Below are positions 1 to 9,674 of a stretch of 64,000 nucleotides of DNA, in pieces. The first letter of the stretch is position 1. Each line of letters starts with the position of its first letter. The stretch is from contig OY821774.1 of assembly GCA_963682175.1 (NCBI GenBank), forward strand, positions 42,856,201 through 42,920,200, written 5' to 3'. The notes beneath the pieces are model-generated. The model did not search any database and was not told the DNA's origin. It was given only the letters and a program-made list of their open reading frames with translations. This DNA is from Triglochin maritima (Eukaryota > Streptophyta > Magnoliopsida > Alismatales > Juncaginaceae). Position numbers and translations under genes: made by a program.

Positions 1-3000
1 GAGATTTTAGATATTTCTTTTTTTGAAAATGTCATTATTTCTTTATTTTTTAAGTGGTCTGACGACACAAATGGAATTTATACGACGAAATTGTTACTTA
101 TGCACTCGAGAAGAGATTTTTAGATATTTGTTTTTTTTGGCAAAAAAAATGTTATAGCACTATTTCTTTATTTGTTTTTTGGCAAAAAATCAAAGGGCAA
201 AAAATCAAGGGGTTTGACTACACAAATGGAATTAATACGACGAAAATGTTAAGCAGATGCGTTCGAATAGGGATTTTTAGATATTTCTTTTTTTTTTGGA
301 AAAAACCAAAGGGTATAAGCACAGGAATTCTATAAAAACCATTAGTTTTTAAAAATGTCACTATTTCTTTATTTTTAAAGGGTCTGGCGACACAAATGAA
401 ATTTATACGACGAAAATGTTAGAGTGATGCCTTCGAATATAGATTTTTAGATATTTCATTTTTAGCAAAAAACCAAAGGGTATATAGCACACGAAATCTG
501 TAAAAACTCTTTGTTTTTAAAAATGTCACTATTTCTTTATTTTTAAAGGGTCTGACTACACAAATGGAATTCATACGACGAAAATGTTAAGCTGATGCGT
601 TCGAATAGAGATTTTTAGATATTTCATTTTTAGCAAAAATAAACGGTATAGCACACAAATTCTGTAAAAGCTCTTAGTTTTAAAAAATGTCAATATTTCT
701 TTATTTTACTGGGATCTGAGTACACAAATGGAATTCATACGACGAAAATGTTAAGCTGATGCATTCGAATATAGATTTTTAGATATTTCTTTTTTTCGCA
801 AAAAACCAAAGGGTATATATAGCATACGAATATCTGTAAAATGACTCAGTTTTTAAAAATGTCACTATTTCTTTATTTATTAGGGGGTCTGATGACACAA
901 ATGGAATTTATACGACGAAAATGTTAAACTGATGCGTTCGAATAGAGATTTTAAGAGATTTCATTTTTCTCGCAAAAAACAAAGGGTAAAGCACACAAAT
1001 TCTGTAAAAACTCTTAGTTTTTACAAATGTCACTATTTCTATATTTATTATTGGGTCTGACGACACAAATGGATTTATACGAGGAAAATGATATATTGTT
1101 GCGTTCGAATAGAGTTTTTAGATATTTCTTTTTTTAGCAAAAAACCAAAGGGTATAGCACGCGAAATTCTGTAAAATTACTCAGTTTTTAAAAATGTCAG
1201 TAATTCTTTATTTTTTCAGTGGTCTGACGACACAAATAGAATTTATACGACGAAAATATTAAACAGATATGTTTGAAAAGAGATTCTTAGATTTTTCCTA
1301 TTTTAACAAAAACTCAAAGGTATAGCACACTAATTCTGTAAAAACCCTTATGTTTTAAAAATGTCGTTATTTCTTTATTTTTTAAGGGGTCTGACTACAG
1401 AAATGGATATCATACGACGAAAATGTTAAACTGATTCGTTCGAATAGAGATTTTTAGATATTTCATTTTTAGCAAAAAACAAAGGTTATAAGCACACGAA
1501 TTCTGTAAAAGCCATTAGTTTTTAAAAAGGTCACTATTTCGTTATTTTTTATAGGGTCTAACGACACAAATGGAATTCATACGACGAAAATGTTAAAGTG
1601 ATGCATTCGAATATAGATTTTTAGATATTTCCTTTTTTGCAAAAAAAACAAAGGGTATAGCACACGATTTCGATACAAACTCTTTGTTTTTAAAAATGTC
1701 ACTATTTCTCTATTTTTTGAGGGGTCTGACGACACAAATAGAATCAATACGACGAAAATGTTAAACTGATGCGTTTGAAAAGAGATTTTTAGATTTATCC
1801 AATTTTAGCAGAAACCAAAGGGAATTCTGAAAAATTTCTCAATTTTAAAAAATGTCACTATTTATTTCTTTTTTGAGTATTCTGGCGACACAAATGAAAT
1901 TTATACGATGAAAATGTTAAACTGATGCGTTCGAATAGAGATTTTTAGGTATTTCCTTTTATAGCAAAAAACCAAAGGGTATATAGCACACGAATATCTG
2001 TACAAATCCTTAGTTTTTAAAAAATGTCACTATTTCTTTATTTTTTGAGTTGTCTGACGACACAAATAGAGATTATATGACGAAAATATTAAACTGATGC
2101 GTTCGAATTGAGATTTTAAGATATTTCATTTTTTAGCAAAAAACCAAAGGGTATATAGCACACGAATTCTGTAAAATTACTCAGTTTTAAAATGTCACTA
2201 TTTTTTATTTTTTTAGGGGTCTGACGACACAAATGGAATTTACACGACGAAAATGTTAAACCGGTGTGTTCTAATAGAGATTTTTAGATTTGTCTTTTTT
2301 AGGAAAAAACCAAGGGGTAGAGCACACAAATATCTGTAAAATTACTCAGTTTAAAAATGTAATTATTTCTTTATTTTTTGAGGGGTCTAACGACACAAAT
2401 GTAAATTATACGACGAAAATTTTAAACTGATGCGTTCGGAAAGAGAATTTTAGATATTTCTCTTTTTAGCATAAAACCAAAGAGTATAGCACACGAATAT
2501 CTGTAAAATGACACAGTTTTTTTAAAATGTCACTATTTCTTTATTTTTTGAGGGGTCTGACGACACAAATGAAATTTATACGACGAAATTGTTAAACTGA
2601 TGCGTTCGAATAGAGATTTTTAGATATTTCATTTTTTAGCAAAAACCAAAGGATATATAGCACACGAATTCTATAAAATTACTCAGTTTTGAAAATGTCA
2701 CTATTTGTATATTTTTTAAGGAGTCTGACGACACAAATGGAATTTATACGACAAAAATGTTAAACTGATGCGTTAGAAGAGAGATTTTTAGATATTTCCT
2801 TTTTAGCAGAAAAACTAATGCTATATAGCACACGAATATCTGTTAAATTACTCAGTTTTAAAAATGTCGCTATTTATTTATTTTTGAGGGGTCTGACTAC
2901 ACAAATGAAATTTATACGACGAAAATGTTTAACTGATGTGTTCCAATAGAGAATTTTTAATATTTCTTTTATAGCAAAAAAACCCCAAAGGGTATAGCAC

Positions 3001-3624
3001 ACGAATTCTGTAAAATTACTCAGTTTTAAAAATGTCACTATTTCTTTGTTTTTTGAGGGGTCTGACGACACAAATGGAATTTATACGAAGAAAATGTTAA
3101 ACTGATGCGTTCGAATAGAGATTTTTAGATATTTCATTTTTTCGCAAAAACCCAAAGGGTATAGCACACAAATTCTGTAAAAACCATTAGTTTAAAAATG
3201 TCACTATTTCTTTATTTTTTGAGTGGTCTGACGACACAAATGAAATTTATACGACGAAAATGTTAAACTGAGACGTTCGACTAGAGATTTTAGATATTTC
3301 TTTTTTGGCAAAAAACCAAAGAGGATTACGTAAAAACCATTAGTTTTTTGCCATTTTTTTGCCAAATGTTACCCTTTTTGCCAAAGGGTATAGCACACAA
3401 ATTTTGTAAAAAACATTACTTTTTAAAAATGTCCCTATTTCTTCTTTTTTTGAGTGGTCTGACGACACAAATGAAATTTATACGACGAAAATTTTAAACT
3501 GATGCGTTCGAAAAGAGATTTTTAGATATTTTCTTTTTTGGCAAAAAAATCAAAGGGTGCACACGAATTCTGAAAAAACTCTTAGTTTTTAAAAATATCA
3601 CTATTTCTTTATTTTTTGAGTGGG
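1..3624. repeat. Tandem satellite array, about 168-bp unit, about 21 copies
   Basis: A conserved block containing ACACAAATGG and TACGACGAAAATGTT recurs with spacing of mostly 164-174 bp. Successive starts of the TACGACG block fall near 81, 236, 406, 574, 738, 911, 1078, 1246, 1412, 1580, 1748, 1903, 2077, 2242, 2409, 2579, 2747, 2916, 3083, 3249 and 3481. Units are AT-rich and diverged by substitutions and small indels, with no long open frame. The last spacing is about 232 bp because of extra GCCAAA-rich sequence near 3335-3400. The array runs off the left window edge, so its true size is unknown. The unit length is in the range common for plant centromeric or subtelomeric satellites, but the position cannot be told from this window. 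Confidence 0.95.
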
Positions 3625-3973
3625 TACAAGTTTACACTAAATTAGGTTTCACATGTGGTTCTAAATGTTGTCTTCACATGTGGTATGTAAATGTTGTCGA
3701 CTTCCGGAATCCCCATCTTTTTGTTGTTTAAATTACACAATATTTATTGTTAAAAATTGGGAACTACTAAACGTTGTCCCAAAACTACTTAAATCGCCCC
3801 TTGAAATTACCAAATTGCTCTTAACAATATATTTAATACCTATATCATTACGTGTCTTTAAACAAGGTTTTTGACTCAGTTTTACTAACATTCCTAGTAC
3901 CAACACCACGAAAATGTCTGGCGAAACACCTAGATGTGGCGAAGTAACGGAGACGGATTTTTTTTCCGACTCG

Positions 3974-4124
3974 GGCGTCTGGCTAAGACGCCTGCACCAT
4001 CGTGGAGGCGTCTGGCTAAGACGCCTCCACCATGGTTGAGGCGTCTTAGCGAGACGCTTACACCATGGTATAGGCGTCTTAACCAGACGCCGCCTCGATG
4101 GTACAGACGTCTTAGCCAGACGTC
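3974..4124. repeat. Array of GGCGTCT / AGACGCC palindromes
   Basis: The motif GGCGTCTGGCTAAGACGCC and variants recurs about four times, each able to fold on itself. Units are separated by short linkers such as CACCATGG. Open frames reading through this stretch on both strands are products of the low-complexity repeat rather than genes. Confidence 0.85.
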
Positions 4125-4527
4125 CCATTTTTTTAATTTTTTTGTCAAATTAAAATTATACGGTGTGTTATCTCAAATTATTTGACGTTTCTTTGCAAGT
4201 TTTCAGTGGTAACCGGTCGGATTACAATGAGTTTTTTTGCAAGTGATGAAGATTCAAAAAAATTCCAGATCCAACATTTTTTAAGTTCCAAATCCCCCGG
4301 TGGTAAAACATCCTGACTTACAAATACCACCTCGACAGGTCGTTCGGGGGTCTCGCTCATGGATCTGGAAATTTGGATTTTGGATTACAAATACTTTTTT
4401 GGATTTTGAAATTGTTGGATTTGGAAATTTTTGAATTTTCGGTGTACCGAAGAGGTATCGGTCATCCGAATATAGTAATTATTAACTTATTAATTAATTT
4501 AACAATTATCTAAATTTATAATCAATT

Positions 4528-4773
4528 ATCTTTTTAAAAAATAATAAAAAATTACGGGTGTCCGACGGAGCCGCCCCCACGTAGGAGGGGGCGTCTGGCT
4601 AAGACGCTTGTCCCATGGGCGGAGCGTCTGGGTAAAACGCCTCCCCGATGGGTAAGGCGTCTGGGTAAAACGCCGCCCCCATGGGGAAGACGTTTTAGCC
4701 AGACGCCCCCTCCTACGTGGGGGCGGCTCCGTCGGACGTCCGTAATTTTTTATTATTTTTTTATTAAAAAGAT
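4528..4773. repeat. Inverted repeat of about 246 bp with GC-rich arms
   Basis: The AT-rich outer arms (from ATCTTTTT at 4528 to ATTACGG, and CCGTAATT to AAAAAGAT at 4773) are inverted copies. Inside, CCGACGGAGCCGCCCCCACG (4563-4582) pairs with its complement near 4714-4733. The centre carries more GTCTGG..AAACGCC palindromes. It lies inside the Mutator-like element, either as a nested foldback insertion or as part of that element. I see no clear target duplication of its own. Confidence 0.8.
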
Positions 4774-5104
4774 GTTAGATATTTTACCAGATTCGAGTAC
4801 ACTGGGGCGTCCGTTGGTTCATTACTGACCTCCAAAATATTATTTTTTATGATTATAAGAGGAATATGAAGAGAGATGTGTGATATGAGGGTAAAATGTC
4901 GCGTTATAGCAGTAGAAATGAGAGAAGGACAAAATGGTAATTTCAAGGGCCGATTTAAGTAATTTTGGGGCGATGTTTAGCAATTCAGTAAAAAATTGTT
5001 ATGAACCATGACATGTTCTAGAAGTTTTAACGACAAGAAAATTCAACCAGGTTCATAAAGACTATACAACGACTTCTGGACCTCTGCCATTTGAACCTCT
5101 CCTC

Positions 5105-5427
5105 TAAGGCTGTGTATTGACCGGGTCAAATCGGTCAACCGGACCAGACCGGACCGGTCGGTCCGGGTTCGGTCCGGAAATTTTTGAAAAAATCCGGTCT
5201 GGTCCGGGTTTCGGTCCGACAAATTTTAAATTTTCCGGTCCGGTCCGGACCGGTCCAATTTTTTTTTTTAAATTTAAGGTAAAAAATCGGGTTTTTGGAC
5301 CGGACCGGACCGAACCGGTCCGGTCCGGTCTTCGGTCCGGCTTTTCGAACTTTTTCCGGTCCTGTCCAGTTTTCGGTCCGGACCTAAATTTTTTTTCCAG
5401 TCCGGACCGGACCGATGCTCAGCCCTA
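5105..5427. mobile_element. hAT-type MITE with CCGGTCCGGACC core
   Basis: Termini TAAGGCTG (5105-5112) and CAGCCCTA (5420-5427) are inverted copies with one mismatch. They are flanked by a perfect 8-bp direct repeat, CTCTCCTC, at 5097-5104 and 5428-5435. An 8-bp target duplication with TAGGG-like ends is diagnostic of the hAT superfamily. The interior is built from iterated CCGGTCCGGACC-like words with homopolymer T and A spacers. A related element lies at 58521-58704. No transposase is encoded. Confidence 0.88.
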
Positions 5428-5676
5428 CTCTCCTCTGTTTGTAGCATATGAATTACCACTCCTCTGTTTTTAGCATTTGAATCATCCTTGACTTTATAAA
5501 CTTTCTTCCTTATAACTATTTCGGAAAGTATTTGGTTGACATTCGAAACAATTGGCAAGTCATAAGAATTTTTGAGAAGCATAGACAATACAACTACATA
5601 TTATCATGGTTAAGCAAATGTGATGTAGAAAATTCATGTATCAACATATGCGAATGTTATATTTCAATGTTTGGAT

Positions 5677-7191
5677 TGTAGAATCGTGAGGGTTTCTAAT
5701 TCTAATCACTTTTAAGATAATTACCTACTTGTTTAAGTAATCAAAGACGTGCAACGAAATTTCAACAAATAAACAAGCAAATAAGGAAAGACAAACAAAT
5801 CACAAGGAGTCGGGGAATTTTTATAGAGGTTCGGCCTCCCGCCTACTTCATCTCTTGCAAGCTCCGCTCGGATCACCGAACTCCGCTCATGACTTCACTA
5901 ACCACTCCCTGTTCTGGGCCGTGAGAGAACGCCTTTACAATCTTCAAACTCGCGAACAACCTTCGCCGAGCTTGGCTCCTCCTATCACAATCCGAGAGGG
6001 ACACTTCGGGCTCTCACTGAAGTTTATACTCTTTGTCTTGGGCTTTCACCAAGACTTGCTTCTTTGATAACAATGGAGTGGAACAACACTCTCTGATCTT
6101 GAGCACACTTGAGTAGATTATGGAATTGATTACTAAGTGTGGGAGCTTTTGAGTGTGTGGAGTTTTCTCTCTAATGTAGGGAACAAATAGTAGTGAGAGA
6201 GTTGTGTTAATATGTGTTTTACAACTCTATTTATAAGCTCCTAAAGAGTTATAGCCGTTGGGGATGAATTGGGTAAAGATTGTGTAAGATACACAAAACA
6301 GAAACTGACATGACCCAATTCTGAGTAAGTTCGGTTGACCAGATCGGGTTGAACGGTCGACCGTTGGGCACTTTTGATTACAATTCGGTCGACCGGTTAA
6401 AGAACGGTTGACCGCCAAAGGCTATGGCTGGGGTACACTTAAGTGATCGGTCGAACACCGAGATAGGTTCGGTCGACCGATTCACAATAGACTCTTTGGG
6501 GTTGACAAACAAGATCATATTCAGTAGACCGAATCAAGTTCTTCGGTCGACCGAAAACTAACAGGCAGTTCGGGTTTGTCGAGTCTTCTTAAGTACGATC
6601 AACCGAACAAGGTCCTCGGTCGACCGATACACTAAATGTATTTGGGGTATATGGAGATAATACGAATACGACTGTTGGGTATATACGACAAAACTGTCAG
6701 AAATTTGTTTGAGCTCGGTCGACCGAAAAAGTTTGGACGGTCAACCGAACTAGAGCAGTAAAATACTAACAAGATATATGATCACTCGGTCGACCGAACG
6801 GTCTGTTTCGGTCGACCGAATGTGGGCAAACAGTTCAGGTTAAGGTTTAGTGTTTTTCGATCTATGTTTGGGTGATCTATTGAAGTCCAAATTATGTGAA
6901 ATTTTGTGTGTGACTTCTATAGGGAACCTAGTGTGTATTTGAGTAGGTTTTAACTCAAGTATGCTCAATTTACATAATGTTCCTAAGACTCAAAGAAATA
7001 CAAATTACATGTCTCCAAATGAGCTTGATTATGTCTTGACTTGATTTCCTTTCTTCCTTGAGTCTTGATCACTTGTAGAGGTTAGCACAAAGCAATATAT
7101 GCAATGCAATATGTGTGCTACCTTATATGATCACAATTAAGATTAGGTTGATTAAATCATCAAAACATAGATTAAGGTCAAAAAGGCAACA
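5677..7191 (-). mobile_element. Solo LTR of an LTR retrotransposon, 1515 bp, with 5-bp target duplication
   Basis: The element is bounded by TG...CA: TGTAGAATC at 5677 and GGCAACA ending at 7191. It is flanked on both sides by TGGAT (5672-5676 and 7192-7196), a perfect 5-bp target duplication. On the minus strand it starts TGTTGCC, a common start for plant LTRs, and has a TATA box at 6236-6228, so transcription would run leftward. No internal domain, primer-binding site or second LTR in the same orientation is present, so this is a solo LTR left by LTR-LTR recombination. The U3 part (about 6330-6840) holds about ten copies of CGGTCGACCG or variants. Copia versus gypsy cannot be decided from the LTR alone. 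Confidence 0.88.
6228..6236 (-). promoter_or_regulatory. TATA box of the LTR promoter
   Basis: The minus-strand word TATAAATAG sits at the expected U3/R boundary of the solo LTR. It is preceded by the palindrome-rich U3 and followed by a CT-rich stretch (ACTCTCTCACTAC). Confidence 0.6.
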
Positions 7192-7196
7192 TGGAT

Positions 7197-8165
7197 AACT
7201 ATTGTTTTTATTTGACTAGGGATGTTCGGATCATGAATATTCAACTAAATTGAACATTGGAGAAAAATGAGTGATGAGAAGGGAACGTAGGCATGCTATG
7301 GATTTCAAAGAAGGTTAATGTGAACCAAACATTGAGGATTGATTACTTGTTTCCTTATCCACATAAATAAGAGTACCGAACCATTTATTCAAATGTTGAC
7401 GTAGAGACAGCTCTAAAACACACCAATCCGAAGATGAAGTTGTCCAAACTTTTTTTGTTGTTAAGTTATTTTATGCACAACTCTATGTATGTCTCTATTT
7501 GCAGTATGTTTATTTTCCTAAGTATGTTTGCTGTTAAGTCAGACTCGTTTAGTAGTTAAGCCTACTCTATGTATGTAATGATCTATTTAATTCAGTCCTT
7601 TCAACTAAGAATCTTTTAGTTGTTACAACTAATTCAGTTGGATTAATTGGGATTTATTGGCTTCAGTTATTCTTAATTCAGTTTGTGTAGTCTCTTTCAG
7701 TTCGTGCAGCTAATTTAGATTTTATTGTTTCTTTGGTTATTGTATGTAGTTTCTGTCATGTGTGGATGTGCTTCAATAGATTCAAATGCAGTTTTAGTGA
7801 TTTTTTGGATTCAGTTCTTGCAGCTTAGTTGAGTTCCTTCTTAATTCAGTTTAGGTTCAGTTCTTGTCAATTTAAAATGTTGATTTATTTGGTTCAGTTC
7901 TTGCAGCACAGTTTGGTACTTGTTTAACTTAGTTCATGATGATTTTATACTTGATTCAGTGTGATATATTTTGTTATGTTCAGTTCTAGTCAATTTAATT
8001 TGTTAATTTATTTGGTTCAGTTCTAGCAGGATAGTTTGGTACTGCTATAATTTAGTTCATGTTCAATTTATAATCTATCATTCAACTTGTTTTGTGCTAT
8101 GTGATCTGACATAATCTGCCATTTAACTTGTTTTGATTGGCTTTCCACACAATCCACCATAGATC
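7197..8165. other. Spacer between inverted LTR copies; T-rich degenerate tandem repeat, no gene
   Basis: No coding frame of note. From about 7640 to 8080 the words TTCAGTTCTTGCAGC and TAGTTCATG recur. Two roughly 80-bp blocks starting near 7866 and 7990 (spacing about 124 bp) are clear imperfect tandem copies. The remainder (7197-7630) is ordinary AT-rich DNA. Confidence 0.6.
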
Positions 8166-9126
8166 TGTTGGTTTTTTTTGCCTTAATCTATGTTTTGATG
8201 ATTTAATCTACCTAATCTTAATTGTAATCATTGTAGAGTAGAACATATATTGCATTGCATATATATTTCTATGTGCTAACTTCTACTGGTGATCAAGACT
8301 CAAGAAAGAAAAGATTCAAGTCAAGACATGTAATCAAGCTCTATTGAAGACATGTAATTTGCATTTCTTTTGAGTCTTAGGAACTTTGTGTAATTGATCA
8401 TACTTGAGCTAAAAACTACTCAAACACACACTAGGTTCCTTATAGAAGTCACACACAAAATTTCATATAATTTGGACTTCAATAGATCACTCAAACTTAG
8501 ACCGGAAAACACTAAACACTTAACCTAAACTGTTTGCCCACATTCGGTCGACCAAAATAGACCGTTCGGTCGACCGAGTGATCAATTACCCAGTTGGTGT
8601 TTTACTGCCCGATTTCGGTCGACCCTCCAGACCTTTTCGGTCGACCGAGTTAACATATATTATCCGACCGTTAGATTTATCGTATTATACCCAACGGTCG
8701 TATTCGTATTATTTCTAAATACTCCAAATACATTTAATGTATCGGTCGACCGAGGACCTTGTTTGGTCGATTGAACTAAGACATCTCGACAAACCCAAAG
8801 TGCATGTCGGTTTTTGGTCGATCTTGGACCCGGTTTTGGTCGACCGAATATGATCTTGTTTGTCAACCCTGTAGAGCCTGTTAGAAATAAATCGACCAAA
8901 CTTATCTCGGTGTTCGACTGATCACTTAAGTGTACCTATGTCATAGCCTTTGGCGGTCGACCATTCCTTAACCGGTCGATCAAACCTTGGTCAAAATTGC
9001 CAAACGGTCGACCGTGCTGTCTGATTCGGTCGACCGAACTTTTTCAGAATTGGGTCATGTTAGTTTCTATTTTGTGTATCTTACACAATCTTTACCCAAT
9101 TCATCCCTAATGCCTATAACTCTTTA
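8166..9126 (+). mobile_element. Partial LTR, inverted copy of the solo LTR, U3 only
   Basis: Starting with TGTTGGTTTT at 8166, this stretch matches the reverse complement of 7191 down to about 6240. Shared landmarks include the TTTTGATGATTTAATC block, the TTGAGTCTTAGGAAC/GTTCCTAAGACTC block and the GGTCGACC palindromes. Homology stops at AACTCTTTA, just before the position equivalent to the TATA box. The promoter core, R and U5 are therefore missing. With the solo LTR it forms inverted arms of about 950 bp around a spacer of about 970 bp. Divergence is clear, including many changed palindromes, so it looks like an independent older or rearranged insertion. Confidence 0.82.
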
Positions 9127-9625
9127 TATTTATAGTTATTAATAATTGGTAATAATATGAAATATTGAAATTCTACTCTCTTCACAGTCTTCAAATTGTG
9201 CCTGGTGATATCAATTTTTCTGATCCGTGTGTCTTTCCTGGTGTGATTTGAGGTAATTATTTTTATCATTCTTATATTTATAGTTATTAATAATTGGTAA
9301 TAATATGAAATATTGAAATTCTACTCTCTTCACAGTCTTCAAATTGTGCCTGGTGATATCATTTTTTCTGATCCGTGTGTATTTCCTGGTGTTATTTGAG
9401 GTAATTATTTTTTTCATTCTTATATTTATAGTTATTAATAATTGGTAATAATATCAAATATTGAAATTCTACTCTCTTCACAGTCTTCAAATTGTGCCTG
9501 GTGATATCAATTTTTTCTAATCCGTGTGTTTTTTTCCTGGTGAATTTTGAGGTAATTTTTTTTCATTCTTAATTTCTATTTATCTCACATTATTAATAAT
9601 TGGTAATAATATCAAATCTTGAAGT
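9124..9625 (+). repeat. 148-bp direct tandem repeat, three full copies plus a partial fourth
   Basis: The block TTATATTTATAGTTATTAAT starts at 9124, 9272 and 9420, and a shorter diverged form begins near 9568. Each full unit contains CTTCACAG followed by about 63 bp and then GAGGTAATT, which looks like a short exon with AG and GT splice borders. The array ends directly before the first codons of the MULE transposase at 9675. It could be a triplicated 5' untranslated exon of that gene, but the exon reading is inference. Confidence 0.85.
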
Positions 9626-9674
9626 AATTTGTAATATAAAACTGATTAAAGAATTTTTCATTGTAGTTAACAAA

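Larger units (their letters stand above)
3760..4988. mobile_element. Non-autonomous Mutator-like element with terminal inverted repeats and 10-bp target duplication
   Basis: The left end (3760 to about 3830) and the inverted right end (about 4918 to 4988) match over roughly 65 bp. Both carry the block AAATTACC...CAAGGG...CGATTTAAGTA on opposite strands. The element is flanked by TTAAAAATTG (3750-3759) and TAAAAAATTG (4989-4998), a 10-bp near-perfect direct repeat. A 9-11 bp target duplication with long terminal inverted repeats is characteristic of Mutator-like elements. There is no transposase inside. Instead it holds two GC-rich palindromic arrays (3974-4124 and 4528-4773) and a segment near 4221-4290 that recurs near 26371-26440. 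The class call is inference from target-site size and terminus length. Confidence 0.75.

Noticed and set aside
3733..4185. Overlapping frames of 72-131 residues on both strands rich in RRL/TPP repeats
   Set aside because: They translate the GGCGTCT/AGACGCC palindrome array in every frame; repeat artefact.
5117..5588. Gly/Pro/Arg-rich frames (FGPDRTGP-like) on both strands
   Set aside because: Translation of the CCGGTCCGG core of a hAT MITE with defined ends and target duplication.
5677..9126. A complete LTR retrotransposon spanning both LTR copies
   Set aside because: The copies are inverted, the left one has its own target duplication, and the 1 kb between them has no gag-pol sequence or primer-binding site.
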